Source of the DNA: Alteribacillus persepolensis
Lineage (GTDB): Bacteria > Bacillota > Bacilli > Bacillales > Marinococcaceae
Reading direction: 5' to 3'
Assembly (NCBI RefSeq): GCF_900099605.1
Contig: NZ_FNDK01000008.1
Location: forward strand, 1 to 64,000
Length of the DNA stretch: 64,000 nt
Part shown: positions 44,333-57,545 of the stretch, piece after piece
How the letters are laid out: each line of letters starts with the position of its first letter
Position numbering within the stretch: the first letter of the stretch is position 1
Notes under the pieces: generated by a model
Databases searched by the model: none
What the model was told of the DNA's origin: nothing
The model's input: only the letters and a program-made list of their open reading frames with translations
Translations under genes and position numbers: made by a program

Positions 44333-45127
44333 ATGGCAGCTTCAACCATTAAGATTGAGAATCTTCACGTGGAAATTGAAGGTTCTGAAATAATCAAAGA
44401 CTTTAATTTGGAAATTAATACAGGTGAGGTCCACGCTATTATGGGACCAAACGGAACAGGGAAGTCCACATTGGCATCAGCTATTATGGGTCATCCAAAG
44501 TATGAAATTACACAAGGGTCCGTACATTTGGATGGAGAGAACGTGTTGGAAATGGATGTCGATGAACGAGCAAAAGCGGGAATGTTCCTTGCCATGCAAT
44601 ACCCAAGTGAAATTAGCGGTGTGACAAACGCTGACTTTATGCGTTCCGCGATCAATGCCCGCCGTGAAGAAGGCGATGAAATTTCTCTTATGAAGTTTAT
44701 TCGCAAGATGGATGAGAAAATGGATACCTTAGAAATGGACCAGTCATTTTCTCAACGTTACTTAAATGAAGGGTTTTCCGGCGGGGAAAAGAAGCGCAAT
44801 GAAATTCTTCAGCTTATGATGCTCGAACCAAGATTTGCGATTTTGGATGAAATTGATTCCGGACTGGACATTGATGCTTTGAAAGTTGTTTCTAAAGGCG
44901 TCAATGATATGAGAAACCCTGAATTTGGCTGTTTAATCATTACTCACTATCAGCGCTTGTTAAACTACATTAAACCAGACAAAGTGCATGTTATGATGCA
45001 AGGACGCATCGTCAAGTCCGGCGGAGCAGAGCTTGCAGAGCGTCTGGAAGCAGAAGGGTACGACTGGATTAAAGACGAACTCGGTATTGAAAACGAACAA
45101 GTCGGCGACCAGCAGCAGGAAGCGTAA
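44333..45127 (+). CDS. sufC: Fe-S assembly ATPase SufC
   Basis: 264 aa from ATG 44333 (TGGAGG upstream; the frame open from 44273 lacks a site). Walker A GPNGTGKST, signature FSGGEKKR, Walker B FAILDEIDSGLD are intact. SufC drives conformational change in the SufBCD scaffold that builds Fe-S clusters. First gene of sufCDSUB, essential in Bacilli. Fe-S clients in this window include fdhF, ilvD and lipA. Confidence 0.95.
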   Translation: MAASTIKIENLHVEIEGSEIIKDFNLEINTGEVHAIMGPNGTGKSTLASAIMGHPKYEITQGSVHLDGENVLEMDVDERAKAGMFLAMQYPSEISGVTNADFMRSAINARREEGDEISLMKFIRKMDEKMDTLEMDQSFSQRYLNEGFSGGEKKRNEILQLMMLEPRFAILDEIDSGLDIDALKVVSKGVNDMRNPEFGCLIITHYQRLLNYIKPDKVHVMMQGRIVKSGGAELAERLEAEGYDWIKDELGIENEQVGDQQQEA

Positions 45128-45145
45128 TAGCAGGGAGGTTATAAG

Positions 45146-48112
<2,967 letters not shown>

Positions 48113-48181
48113 AGTCTAGAAAGAATAGGGCATACCCCTTTCTTTTTGAAGGAGAAAGCCCCTATAATAAAAAGAGTATCC

Positions 48182-48202
48182 CATTGAAGAATAACTTCAA
48201 TG
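48182..48202 (+). other. Hairpin in the sufU-sufB spacer
   Basis: CATTGAAG (48182-48189) pairs with CTTCAATG (48195-48202) around a 5-nt loop, 35 bases before sufB. No U-run, so it may be an mRNA processing or stabilising element. TATAAT near 48160 could additionally mark an internal promoter. Confidence 0.4.
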
Positions 48203-48236
48203 ATTCTCTGTATTTCCCTAAAAGGAGGTTACCCGC

Positions 48237-49634
48237 ATGGCAAAACAAATGCCAGAAATCGGTGAATACCAATACGGGTTTCATGATAAAGACGTTTCGA
48301 TATTCCGTTCAGAACGAGGGTTAACAGAAAACGTTGTGCGAGAAATTTCGAACATGAAGGAAGAGCCGGAATGGATGTTGAATTTCCGCCTCAAGTCACT
48401 CGAACAATTCTATAAGATGCCAATGCCTCAATGGGGCGGCGACCTTACTGGTTTAGATTTTGATGATATTACGTACTATGTAAAGCCATCTGAACGTTCT
48501 GAGAAATCTTGGGATGAAGTACCAGAAGAGATCAAAAACACATTTGACAAATTAGGTATTCCAGAAGCAGAACAAAAATACTTGGCTGGTGTTTCCGCAC
48601 AGTACGAATCCGAAGTTGTTTATCACAACATGCAGGAAGACTTAGAAAAGCAAGGTATTGTATTTAAGGATACGGACACTGCTTTAAAAGAAAATGAAGA
48701 TATTTTCCGTGAGCATTTCGGAAAAGTAATACCGCCTTCTGATAATAAGTTTTCAGCACTAAACTCTGCGGTTTGGTCTGGCGGATCATTCATCTACGTG
48801 CCAAAAGGCGTAAAGACAGATACACCATTGCAAGCATACTTCCGCATCAATTCGGAAAACATGGGGCAGTTTGAACGTACGTTGATTATTGCAGATGAAG
48901 ACAGCTCTGTTCACTACGTAGAAGGTTGTACAGCACCAGTGTATGGAACAGATTCTCTTCACAGTGCAGTTGTTGAAATCATCGTTAAGAAAAATGCTTA
49001 CTGCCGTTATACAACCATTCAAAACTGGGCACCTAACATTTATAACTTAGTAACAAAGCGTGCGATCGCAGATGAAGGCGCGACTATGGAATGGGTAGAC
49101 GGCAACATCGGTTCTAAACTTACGATGAAATACCCATCTGTCATTATGCGTGGACCTGGTGCAAAAGGTACGATACTCTCCATTGCCATTGCAGGAAAAG
49201 GACAGCATCAAGATGCAGGCGCTAAAGTGATGCACTTAGCACCGAACTGCTCTTCTACGATTGTGTCTAAGTCTATTTCTAAGCACGGAGGAAAAGTAAC
49301 CTACCGAGGAATTGCACACTTTGGACGTAAAGCAGAAGGTTCATACTCTAAAGTGGAATGTGATACGTTAATTATGGATAACGAATCTACTTCCGATACC
49401 ATTCCGTATAACGAAATTATGAACAACAACATTACACTGGAGCACGAGGCTACAGTATCGAAAGTTTCTGAGGAGCAGCTCTTCTATCTCATGAGCCGTG
49501 GTGTATCAGAAGAAGAAGCGACGGAAATGATTGTAATGGGCTTTATCGAACCATTTACAAAAGAACTTCCGATGGAGTATGCGGTAGAAATGAACCGTTT
49601 GATTCGATTCGAAATGGAAGGCTCTATCGGTTAA
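48237..49634 (+). CDS. sufB: Fe-S assembly scaffold SufB
   Basis: 465 aa. The beta-helix core with [12 protein letters not shown], the [22 protein letters not shown] segment and the catalytic cysteine region match SufB, with [33 protein letters not shown] at the end. Last gene of the suf operon, 124 bases after sufU. AAAGGAGG precedes the ATG; terminator follows. Confidence 0.96.
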   Translation: MAKQMPEIGEYQYGFHDKDVSIFRSERGLTENVVREISNMKEEPEWMLNFRLKSLEQFYKMPMPQWGGDLTGLDFDDITYYVKPSERSEKSWDEVPEEIKNTFDKLGIPEAEQKYLAGVSAQYESEVVYHNMQEDLEKQGIVFKDTDTALKENEDIFREHFGKVIPPSDNKFSALNSAVWSGGSFIYVPKGVKTDTPLQAYFRINSENMGQFERTLIIADEDSSVHYVEGCTAPVYGTDSLHSAVVEIIVKKNAYCRYTTIQNWAPNIYNLVTKRAIADEGATMEWVDGNIGSKLTMKYPSVIMRGPGAKGTILSIAIAGKGQHQDAGAKVMHLAPNCSSTIVSKSISKHGGKVTYRGIAHFGRKAEGSYSKVECDTLIMDNESTSDTIPYNEIMNNNITLEHEATVSKVSEEQLFYLMSRGVSEEEATEMIVMGFIEPFTKELPMEYAVEMNRLIRFEMEGSIG

Positions 49635-49664
49635 TCTGCAGCAGCTCCAATATTATTTCCTTTC

Positions 49665-49695
49665 AAAGCGGACCCCTCAGCTGGGTTCGCTTTTT
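49665..49695 (+). terminator. Terminator of the suf operon
   Basis: AAAGCGGACCC (49665-49675) pairs with GGGTTCGCTTT (49683-49693) with a U-rich end. Confidence 0.75.
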
Positions 49696-49717
49696 GCACG
49701 TTACGGAGGTGTTTGGA

Positions 49718-50581
49718 TTGATTTATGTCGGTTTAACAGGATGGCGCGACCATGATATTTTGTATCCTCCAGGAACGCGGCAGACCGAGAAATTACAAGC
49801 ATACAGCAGTCATTTTCCAACGGTTGAAGTGGATGCTGCTTTTTATGCCGTACAGCCCTTTAAAAATTACGAAAAATGGAGTCAGGAAACACCGGACTCC
49901 TTTCGTTTTATTGTGAAGGCATATCAAGGAATAACCGGCCATCAGCGTGGAGAAATTCCGTTTTCTTCGATGGAAGAGATGTTTTCGGCGTATATTGAGT
50001 CACTAAAGCCTTTAACAGAATCGAAAAAGTTAGGGATGGTGTTGTGTCAGTTTCCACCCTGGTTTGATTGCAGCCGGCAAAATGTGGAGTATTTGCGATT
50101 GGTAAGAGAAAAGCTTTCCGATTTTCCTTGTGCCCTGGAATTTCGGCACCAGTCATGGTTTTCAGATCAATACAGAGAAAAAACATTGGATTTTATGAAA
50201 AGAGAAAATTGGATCCATAGTATTTGTGATGAGCCGCAAATAAAAGAAGGATCGGTACCGATGGTTCTTCATCCAACAGACGAAACAACAACACTTATAA
50301 GGCTGCATGGCAGGAACAAAGCAGCCTGGAGCCAGCCGGTGCAAGGGGAGAACTGGCGAGAGGTTCGTTATTTATATGATTATTCAAAGGAAGAGTTAGA
50401 ACAGTGGCATAAGCGTGTGAAGATGTTAGAAAAACAATCACGCCACATTTATTTTATTTTTAATAATAATTCAGGAGGGCATGCTGCTGGAAATGCAAAG
50501 ACATTTTTAGATATGGCAGGCATCCAATATAAAGGTTTGGCACCACGGCAATTGTCGTTGTTCGATGACATAGACTCATAG
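49718..50581 (+). CDS. yunF: DUF72 protein YunF
   Basis: 287 aa from TTG 49718 (GGAGGT at 49705-49710, 7-nt spacing; the TTG at 49694 lies in the suf terminator). IYVGLTGWRDHDILYPPG and FPTVEVDAAFYAVQP are DUF72 hallmarks; the family has a TIM-barrel fold and no proven activity. Same neighbourhood as B. subtilis yunF. Confidence 0.87.
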   Translation: MIYVGLTGWRDHDILYPPGTRQTEKLQAYSSHFPTVEVDAAFYAVQPFKNYEKWSQETPDSFRFIVKAYQGITGHQRGEIPFSSMEEMFSAYIESLKPLTESKKLGMVLCQFPPWFDCSRQNVEYLRLVREKLSDFPCALEFRHQSWFSDQYREKTLDFMKRENWIHSICDEPQIKEGSVPMVLHPTDETTTLIRLHGRNKAAWSQPVQGENWREVRYLYDYSKEELEQWHKRVKMLEKQSRHIYFIFNNNSGGHAAGNAKTFLDMAGIQYKGLAPRQLSLFDDIDS

Positions 50582-50647
50582 TACAATATAAAAATAACGG
50601 GGCGCGAGACAGACAAAGGGTTTTTGGCAGAAGAAAAGAGGGGTTAT

Positions 50648-51472
50648 ATGGTTTGGGTAATACTGGTGTTAACAGGCTTGGGAGCCGGGATGCTTGGGAG
50701 TCTCATGGGGCTTGGTGGAGGCGTTATCGTTGTACCGGCCTTAATGATTTACGGGGGGATGCATCCATTTTTTAGTGATGTGACTCCACAGACGGCTGTC
50801 GGGACGTCGCTTTTAATTATGATTTTTACCGGGTTGTCTTCTACACTGGCCTATATGAAACAAAAAACTGTGGATTATAAAGCAGGATTAATTTTTTTCA
50901 TAGGAAGTGGTCCAGGAGCATTATTTGGTGTCTGGTTAAATAAAGATCTTGATGTGGCACCATTTTTAATTTGTTTTGGCTTGTTTATGATAATGGTTTC
51001 CTTTATCCTGATTATTCGTAACAGGTTAAAGCCTCTTCCTATCAAAGGCAAAGGGATAAGACGAGTATATACAATGGAGAATGGCAATGAGATCGAATAT
51101 GGATTTACCCCTGTGTTTGCGATTGTGTTGTCATTTATCGTTGGGATGTTTTCTGGTTTGTTTGGAATTGGCGGCGGTTCATTAATGGTTCCGGCCATGA
51201 TATTGATGTTTGGATTTCCACCGCATTTAGCAGTAGCGACATCGATGTTTATGGTGCTGCTGTCAGCTCTAATCAGCTCTGTTTCTCATATCGCACTGGG
51301 AAATGTTGAATGGTTATATGCTCTAGCTTTGATACCAGGAGCTTGGGTTGGTGCAAAAGCAGGAGCATTGATTAATCGTAAATTAAACAGCACAACACTA
51401 GTGATGATTCTTCGCATTTTTTTAATTGTGATTGGAATACGACTAATGTGGCAAGGATTTACAGGGTTATAA
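50648..51472 (+). CDS. yunE: TauE/SafE (TSUP) family permease YunE
   Basis: 274 aa from ATG 50648 (AAGAGGGG upstream; a TTG at 50624 extends the frame by 8 residues). About 8 membrane segments in two repeats: GLGAGMLGSLMGLGGGVIVVPAL at the start and GMFSGLFGIGGGSLMVPAMIL in the middle. TSUP members export or import sulfite, sulfoacetate and other sulfur anions. The position 30 bases before yunD suggests co-transcription. Confidence 0.87.
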   Translation: MVWVILVLTGLGAGMLGSLMGLGGGVIVVPALMIYGGMHPFFSDVTPQTAVGTSLLIMIFTGLSSTLAYMKQKTVDYKAGLIFFIGSGPGALFGVWLNKDLDVAPFLICFGLFMIMVSFILIIRNRLKPLPIKGKGIRRVYTMENGNEIEYGFTPVFAIVLSFIVGMFSGLFGIGGGSLMVPAMILMFGFPPHLAVATSMFMVLLSALISSVSHIALGNVEWLYALALIPGAWVGAKAGALINRKLNSTTLVMILRIFLIVIGIRLMWQGFTGL

Positions 51473-51510
51473 GAAGCAAATGATCAGAAAAAGAAAAGGC
51501 GGTGCAATCA

Positions 51511-52911
51511 TTGTCTTCGTTAGTACCTATTTATTTGTACCACACAAATGATCTTCACAGTAATTTAAAACAGTGGCCGTCTGCCGTGTCATACATAAAA
51601 AAACGCAGAGAGTTTCATCAGGTAAAAGAGGAAACTGCTTTGTTTTTTGATATAGGCGATCATGCGGACAGAGTTCATCCAATGACTGAGGCCACACGCG
51701 GAAAAGGAAATGTAGAACTGTTAAATGAGGCGGGCATTCAATACGTGACCATCGGAAATAATGAAGGCATCACGCTTTCTAAAGAAGAATTAGATCATTT
51801 ATATGAGGATGCTTCTTTTAAGGTACTGGTTGCTAATTTGTTTTATAAAGACGAGTCGCGCCGTCCAGACTGGGCGGAACCATTTGATATCATTCAAACA
51901 AAAGAAGGTGTCCGCATTGGAATGATTGGCGTCACGGTAGCATTTTATCCTTTTTATAAAGAGTTAGGCTGGGACATAAAAGATCCAATGGAAGTGCTTC
52001 CAGCATTGCTGGAGGAAGTGAAACAAAAATCCGATATTATTATTTTGCTGTCACATTTAGGATATCCGCAAGATGAACAGGTAGCGGAAACATTTGAAGA
52101 TATTGACGTTATTTTAGGGGCTCATACGCACCACTTATTAAAAACATCTGTTTTAATTAATAATACATTGGTAGCACAGTGTGGTAAAAACAGCTATTAC
52201 GTTGGACAAGTGGAAATTCAATTTGATCTTTCGTCAGGCAGCATTGTAAAAAAGGCGGGGGCAGCAGAGGAAATTAGTCATGAATCTCCTGCTGTGCCGA
52301 CCCAGCAATTGTTAAGAGAGCTTGAGACAAAAGCGGACAGCATATTAGAAGAACCCATTGCTTCGATACCAGCTGCGCTGCCTGTGTCTTGGACCGAACC
52401 ATCTCCGTTTGCAGATTTGCTTGCAGAAGGCTTAAGAGAGTGGTGTCAAGCTGATATCGCTATGCTGAATTCTGGTTTGCTGCTTGATTCACTTGAATCG
52501 GGGGAAGTGACACGCAAAGACTTGCACAGGTTGTGTCCTCACCCAATTAATCCTTGTCTTGTTCACGTGAAAGGAGCAGTATTAAAGGAAACCATCTCGG
52601 CTGCTTTTACAGAAAAGATGATTCACCTGCCATTAAAAGGACTTGGTTTTAGAGGAGAAAAATTAGGGAGAATGGCGTTTTCAGGTATAACAGTTGAATG
52701 GGAAGAAGGCGAGAGTCACTCTCCGATTGTTGGTGTTTTCATTCAAGGAGAACCGCTTGATCCAGACAAAACGTACGCATTAGCAACTGTTGATATGTTT
52801 ACGTTCGGGCCATTATATCCCGGTTTATCGCAAGCAAATATGAAAAAATATTTCATGCCCGAAATGATGAGGGATGTACTGCTGCAAACGTTAAAGAAAC
52901 GCTACACTTGA
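51511..52911 (+). CDS. yunD: Metallophosphatase / 5'-nucleotidase family protein YunD
   Basis: 466 aa from TTG 51511 (AAAAGGCGGTG upstream; GTG at 51502 is within that site). Calcineurin-like phosphoesterase domain with YHTNDLHS, FDIGDHADR, IGNNEGI, LLSHLGYPQDE and GAHTHHLL metal motifs, then a 5'-nucleotidase C-terminal domain. No signal peptide, unlike UshA, so it is cytoplasmic. In relatives it cleaves nucleotides or sugar-nucleotides. Confidence 0.87.
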   Translation: MSSLVPIYLYHTNDLHSNLKQWPSAVSYIKKRREFHQVKEETALFFDIGDHADRVHPMTEATRGKGNVELLNEAGIQYVTIGNNEGITLSKEELDHLYEDASFKVLVANLFYKDESRRPDWAEPFDIIQTKEGVRIGMIGVTVAFYPFYKELGWDIKDPMEVLPALLEEVKQKSDIIILLSHLGYPQDEQVAETFEDIDVILGAHTHHLLKTSVLINNTLVAQCGKNSYYVGQVEIQFDLSSGSIVKKAGAAEEISHESPAVPTQQLLRELETKADSILEEPIASIPAALPVSWTEPSPFADLLAEGLREWCQADIAMLNSGLLLDSLESGEVTRKDLHRLCPHPINPCLVHVKGAVLKETISAAFTEKMIHLPLKGLGFRGEKLGRMAFSGITVEWEEGESHSPIVGVFIQGEPLDPDKTYALATVDMFTFGPLYPGLSQANMKKYFMPEMMRDVLLQTLKKRYT

Positions 52912-53052
52912 ACTGCCCCCACTTAACAATCTTGCGGTCCGTTTGACATGCGTGTTTTCTTGCTTAATAACGATAAAGGAAAAGACAAGTTTCGTCCTTC
53001 CTCTCTGTTTCATATGGTAATAATAAGCCCACAGAAAGAGAGGGAGCCGGAA

Positions 53053-53352
53053 ATGATAAAATTGGAACCGGTAGAGCTGCATAACAAATTGTATACTGCT
53101 ATTGTTGTAGAGCTGCCTGAAACGTCGCTTACGATTGTAACAGGCAAAAAAGGTTATATTATGTGCGGTGCCTTGGATATTGATATACTAAATAAAAAAT
53201 GGCCGAATAGAAAAATGCCGGCTGCAAGAGCGTTAGGCGTACAAACCATCGATGAACTATTAGAAGCTCCATTGGCAGATGTCAGCAAAGCAGCAGAAGC
53301 ATTAGGAGTAAAAAAAGGAATGACGGGTAAAGAAGCACTGTATTACATGTAA
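53053..53352 (+). CDS. yunC: DUF1805 protein YunC
   Basis: 99 aa from ATG 53053, preceded by AGAGAGGGAG; the longer frame from 52948 lacks a site. The IVTGKKGYIMCGALDIDILNKKW and PAARALGVQTIDELLEAPL segments are the DUF1805 signature. Function unknown; structurally a small alpha/beta protein. Same neighbours as in B. subtilis. Confidence 0.9.
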   Translation: MIKLEPVELHNKLYTAIVVELPETSLTIVTGKKGYIMCGALDIDILNKKWPNRKMPAARALGVQTIDELLEAPLADVSKAAEALGVKKGMTGKEALYYM

Positions 53353-53363
53353 GGAGTGCAGTG

Positions 53364-53395
53364 GCAGTTGGTAAAAATACACCGACTGCTTTTTT
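53364..53395 (+). terminator. Terminator of yunC
   Basis: GCAGTTGGT (53364-53372) pairs with ACCGACTGC (53381-53389), then TTTTTT. Confidence 0.8.
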
Positions 53396-53573
53396 CTGTG
53401 CGAAGAACATTTAATCTTGGTAAGAGCCGAATGCTGTACATGAATGGCAGAGGGAAACATATCACGTTTTCTAAAAGATGTGGTGACAAGCAGGGGAAAG
53501 CTGGAGGCATTGAATCCATCTGAATGGTAATATAAAATAAAGGCTATGATGTTTGTAGAAAGGCGGCAAAATA

Positions 53574-54368
53574 ATGGAACAATACTTAGATTTATGCAGA
53601 CATATCTTAACAAATGGTACGAAAAAAGATGATCGGACAGGCACCGGCACCATTAGTACATTCGGCTGGCAGATGCGCTTTAATTTAGAAGAAGGTTTTC
53701 CTGTCTTAACGACGAAAAAACTGTATTTACGCGCAATTATTCATGAGTTGTTGTGGTTCTTAAAAGGTGACACAAACGTAAAATACTTACAAGATCATAA
53801 CGTGAAAATTTGGAACGAGTGGGCAGACGACAACGGTGATTTAGGTCCAATTTATGGAAAACAATGGCGTTCATGGGAAGGAGCGTCTGGAAAAACAGTT
53901 GATCAAATCACAGATGTAATTCATCAGATTAAAACAAACCCTACTTCCCGCCGGCTGGTCGTCAGCGCTTGGAATGCAGCAGAAATTGACGACATGGCTT
54001 TAGCTCCATGCCATTGTCTTTTTCAATTCTATGTAAATGACGGCAAGCTTTCTTGCCAGCTGTATCAGCGAAGCGGTGATGTGTTTCTTGGTGTTCCATT
54101 TAATATTGCCTCTTACGCTTTGCTGACGAAAATGATTGCTCAAGTGTGCGGCTTAAAAGCTCATGAATTTGTTCATACATTCGGGGATGCTCATATTTAT
54201 TTGAATCATATCGAACAAGTGAAGCTTCAATTAACGAGAACACCAAGAAAGCTGCCGGAAATGAAAATAAATCCGGATGTAACCTCTATTTCCGACTTTA
54301 CGATTGATGACTTTGAATTGGTGGGGTATGACCCGCATCCTCACATTAAAGGAGAAGTATCGGTATGA
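53574..54368 (+). CDS. thyA: Thymidylate synthase
   Basis: 264 aa, the E. coli-like (264-residue) type, called thyB in B. subtilis. Catalytic Cys146 in [11 protein letters not shown], folate-contact RTGTGT, and the final HPHIKGE motif are intact. It makes dTMP from dUMP and methylene-THF. Overlaps dfrA in ATGA, tying dTMP synthesis to folate recycling. Confidence 0.96.
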   Translation: MEQYLDLCRHILTNGTKKDDRTGTGTISTFGWQMRFNLEEGFPVLTTKKLYLRAIIHELLWFLKGDTNVKYLQDHNVKIWNEWADDNGDLGPIYGKQWRSWEGASGKTVDQITDVIHQIKTNPTSRRLVVSAWNAAEIDDMALAPCHCLFQFYVNDGKLSCQLYQRSGDVFLGVPFNIASYALLTKMIAQVCGLKAHEFVHTFGDAHIYLNHIEQVKLQLTRTPRKLPEMKINPDVTSISDFTIDDFELVGYDPHPHIKGEVSV

Positions 54369-54850
54369 TTTCCTTTATTGCAGCAATGGACGAAAACCGT
54401 GTGATTGGTTATCAAAACGCCATGCCCTGGCACCTTCCCAACGACTTAAAACATTTTAAAGAAACAACACAGAAACATCCAATTATTATGGGAAGGAAAA
54501 CATATACAGCGATTGGGCGCGCGCTTCCAAAACGCCAAAATATTGTTGTCACGCGCGATACACAGTTTGAAGCACCTGGCTGTGACATTGTTCATTCTTT
54601 TGAAGAAGCTATGGACATCGCCGAGTCTCATGAGGAAATTTTTGTGATTGGCGGCGAGACGTTATTTCAGCAATGGTTTGATAAAGCTGATAAACTGTAT
54701 CTCACTATTATTCATGATATCTTTGCAGGAGATACGTATTTTCCAGCATGGGATGCAAAAGATTGGACAGTCGTGGAAGAAACGCAAGGCGCCACAGATG
54801 AAAAAAACCGTTACCCTCATACATTTCTTACGTTGGAAAGAAATCAATAA
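54365..54850 (+). CDS. dfrA: Dihydrofolate reductase
   Basis: 161 aa. [27 protein letters not shown] and [24 protein letters not shown] mark the folate and NADPH sites; Asp27-equivalent in LPNDL is present. It regenerates THF used by thymidylate synthase. Starts inside the thyA stop. Confidence 0.95.
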   Translation: MISFIAAMDENRVIGYQNAMPWHLPNDLKHFKETTQKHPIIMGRKTYTAIGRALPKRQNIVVTRDTQFEAPGCDIVHSFEEAMDIAESHEEIFVIGGETLFQQWFDKADKLYLTIIHDIFAGDTYFPAWDAKDWTVVEETQGATDEKNRYPHTFLTLERNQ

Positions 54851-54914
54851 TAGATGGGCTGAACCCGTTCTTTTTTGCATATAGATGTAGCAAGCAAAGG
54901 AGGACGGGTTTCGC

Positions 54915-55802
54915 ATGAGAAAACACCGGGGTTTTTTTAAAGTCAAGAGCCGTCCTAAAGGACCACTTCCTTTTCATTATGTCTTTATTCTCTCTCTTTT
55001 ATTGTTTACACTATTTACGATGCAAGGCCTGTGGCTTGTGGAAAAAGGGATTCGACCGACATTGATGGCAATCGCTCATACCGAGACCCAAAAAATAGCC
55101 ACACAAGCTATTAATGATGCGATTTCAAACAAAATTGTTGACTCCATGGATATTGAGGATTTAATGCAGATTGAAACAGACAGCAATGGTCAAGTGACAT
55201 CAGTGAAGTTTAATTCGGAGATGTATAATCGCGTGTTATCCGAATCAACGTTGCGCACACAGAAGTATTTAAAAATGGTAGAAGAAGGGACAATTGAAGA
55301 CCTCGGACTACCTGAAGAAATTGAACAAGAACTCGAAACGGAGCATTTTACAGATGAAGGTATTATTCACATGATTCCTTTAGGACAGGCGACGAATAAT
55401 GCGCTTCTCGCTCAATTGGGACCAAGAGTCCCTGTTCAATTTTCAGCTATTGGTGATGTGAAATCTTCGATGAGTGAAAAGATTTTTGAATCAGGCATTA
55501 ACAATACGTATATTCGTGTTTCCGTAGACATCGAAGTAGACGTTCGCGTAGTTATTCCATTTGCTACGGACACAGCGGTTGTTTCAACATCTGTTCCTGT
55601 TGGCATGGTATTTATTTCAGGTGAGGTACCACAGTTCTATAATGAAGGAGACGGTAACATGCCTGCGCCGGCTATTATTCAAGAACAAGACCTTCATGAA
55701 TCAATGGAAAGTGAAGAAGAAAGTGAAGGACATGTGGATGCAGAAGTAGAAGAAGAGCTCGAAACACCAGAAGAGCCGCTGGAAATTCCTGCAACAGATT
55801 AA
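54915..55802 (+). CDS. yunB: Sporulation protein YunB paralog 2
   Basis: 295 aa. Basic N-terminus, one membrane segment (about residues 20-42), then an extracytoplasmic domain with ETQKIAT, FSAIGDV, GINNTYIRV and VVIPFATDTAVV shared with paralog 1 at 13354-14157. A Glu-rich C-terminal tail of about 40 residues is unique to this copy. It sits among yunC and lytH homologues, so it is the positional ortholog of B. subtilis yunB. AAAGGAGG precedes the ATG. Confidence 0.9.
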   Translation: MRKHRGFFKVKSRPKGPLPFHYVFILSLLLFTLFTMQGLWLVEKGIRPTLMAIAHTETQKIATQAINDAISNKIVDSMDIEDLMQIETDSNGQVTSVKFNSEMYNRVLSESTLRTQKYLKMVEEGTIEDLGLPEEIEQELETEHFTDEGIIHMIPLGQATNNALLAQLGPRVPVQFSAIGDVKSSMSEKIFESGINNTYIRVSVDIEVDVRVVIPFATDTAVVSTSVPVGMVFISGEVPQFYNEGDGNMPAPAIIQEQDLHESMESEEESEGHVDAEVEEELETPEEPLEIPATD

Positions 55803-55820
55803 TTGGTGAAAATCTTTATT

Positions 55821-55849
55821 TTGACAAATATCGCACAAATCATTATAAT
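55821..55849 (+). promoter_or_regulatory. Sigma-A promoter before the NSS symporter
   Basis: TTGACA (55821-55826) and TATAAT (55844-55849), perfect consensus with 17-nt spacing, 170 bases before the gene. A GAGGAG site followed by a 5-codon ATG frame (55900-55917) lies in the leader and could be a leader peptide. Confidence 0.85.
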
Positions 55850-56018
55850 GAAAAAACGAATTTATTAGAATTATTATAAAGAATAGAGGAGTGCATGTTA
55901 TGAAAAACAGGTATTAAAACCAATGTGTTTATTGGAAAATATTATTTGAAAAGCATAATACCATGAACTAGATTATTTTTTTCTGAATTTTCAATAATAT
56001 AAAAGGGAGGTTTTATTT

Positions 56019-57545
56019 GTGAGTATGAGAGAGCAATGGGGGACACGTGCCGGCTTTATCATGGCAGCTGTCGGTTCAGCCGTTGGTTTAGGCAACATTT
56101 GGCGTTTTCCGGCGACTGCTTATGAAAACGGCGGGGGAGCATTTTTTATTCCATATTTATTTGCACTGCTCACTGCCGGTATCCCCCTTTTGATCATGGA
56201 ATTTACCATTGGTCAAAAGTATCGCGGTTCGGCACCGCTCAGTTTTTCTCGAATGAATAAGAAGGTGGAATGGATTGGCTGGTGGGCTGTATTTATTTCT
56301 TTTGTCATCTCGACCTACTATTCTGTCATTATTGCATGGGCGATTTCTTATAGCATCTTTTCTTTGAACCAGTCATGGGGAGCGGATACAGAGGCATTCT
56401 TGTTCGGTGAGTATTTACAGCTTCCTGACGCACCGGGACAAATTGGAACGATGGTTCCTTCCGTACTCATACCGCTAGTGATTGTATGGGCGGTTGCACT
56501 TGGAGTTCTTTTTAAAGGTGTTAAAAAAGGAATTGAAATGGCCAATCGTATCTTCATTCCAACACTGATTGTCATTTTCCTGATTATCGTTGTTCGCGCT
56601 GTTACTTTACCTGGTGCAGCACAAGGTCTGCAAGCCTTCTTTGAACCAAACTTTGATGCGATTACATCAGGGGAAGTATGGGTGGCAGCATATGGGCAAA
56701 TATTCTTTAGTTTATCCATTGCTTTTGCTATTATGATCACATATTCCAGCTACTTGCCGAAAAAGGCAGATATTACAAACAATGCATTTATTACTGGTTT
56801 TGGTAACTCTAGTTTTGAATTGTTAGCAGGTATCGGTGTTTTTGCAGCGCTTGGATTCATGGCGGCTCAGTCAGGAGTAGGAGTAGAAGAAGTTGTTGCA
56901 GGCGGTGTAGGCCTGGCGTTTGTAGTATTTCCGCAAATTATTAGCGAGTTTCCGGCGTTAAGCGGTTTGTTTGGCTTTTTATTCTTTGCCTCGCTGGTGC
57001 TGGCAGGTTTATCATCACTTATTTCGATATCGGAAACATACGTGAAGGCGGTAGCGGAGAAGTTTAATATCTCCAGGCAAAAATCAGTTACTACTGCTGG
57101 CGGTTTAGCCGCACTAGTATCGTTGATTTATGCAACGGATGGCGGGTTGTACTTCTTGGATGCAGCAGATTATTTCATTAATCAATTTGGCGTGGCATTA
57201 GTTGGTCTGATTGAAGTTGTAACCATCGCGTGGCTGATACGAAAGCTCGGTGTGCTGCAAAATCATGCAAATGGCATTTCCGATATTCGATTAGGCATGT
57301 GGTGGAAAGTATGTCTAGGGGTTATTACACCACTTGTCTTAGGTTACATGATGTTTGATTTATTCAAGCAAAACCTGCTGCGTGAATTTGATACCCCAAC
57401 TGGAAACTATGAAGGGTATTCTGATGCCTTTATTAATTACGGCGGCTGGGCTGTAGCTGCTTTTGCATTGGCTGCCGGGATTATCTTTACACTTATTCGC
57501 TGGAAAGGCGGCAAAGCTGAAACAAAGGAGGCAGATAACTCATGA
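56019..57545 (+). CDS. Neurotransmitter:sodium symporter family transporter (large subunit)
   Basis: 508 aa, NSS/SNF family (YocR/YhdH-like), about 12 membrane segments. GSAVGLGNIWRFPATAYENGGGAFFIPY is the unwound TM1 Na+/substrate region. Imports an amino acid with Na+, which suits an alkaliphile or halophile. The start is GTG with AAAGGGAGG 8 nt upstream. The next gene encodes a tiny membrane partner typical of methionine/alanine importers. Confidence 0.92.
   Translation: MSMREQWGTRAGFIMAAVGSAVGLGNIWRFPATAYENGGGAFFIPYLFALLTAGIPLLIMEFTIGQKYRGSAPLSFSRMNKKVEWIGWWAVFISFVISTYYSVIIAWAISYSIFSLNQSWGADTEAFLFGEYLQLPDAPGQIGTMVPSVLIPLVIVWAVALGVLFKGVKKGIEMANRIFIPTLIVIFLIIVVRAVTLPGAAQGLQAFFEPNFDAITSGEVWVAAYGQIFFSLSIAFAIMITYSSYLPKKADITNNAFITGFGNSSFELLAGIGVFAALGFMAAQSGVGVEEVVAGGVGLAFVVFPQIISEFPALSGLFGFLFFASLVLAGLSSLISISETYVKAVAEKFNISRQKSVTTAGGLAALVSLIYATDGGLYFLDAADYFINQFGVALVGLIEVVTIAWLIRKLGVLQNHANGISDIRLGMWWKVCLGVITPLVLGYMMFDLFKQNLLREFDTPTGNYEGYSDAFINYGGWAVAAFALAAGIIFTLIRWKGGKAETKEADNS

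Noticed and set aside
52912-52960. TGAACTGCCCCCAC after yunD, resembling an IS3-type terminus
   Set aside because: No transposase, no second end and no target duplication seen.
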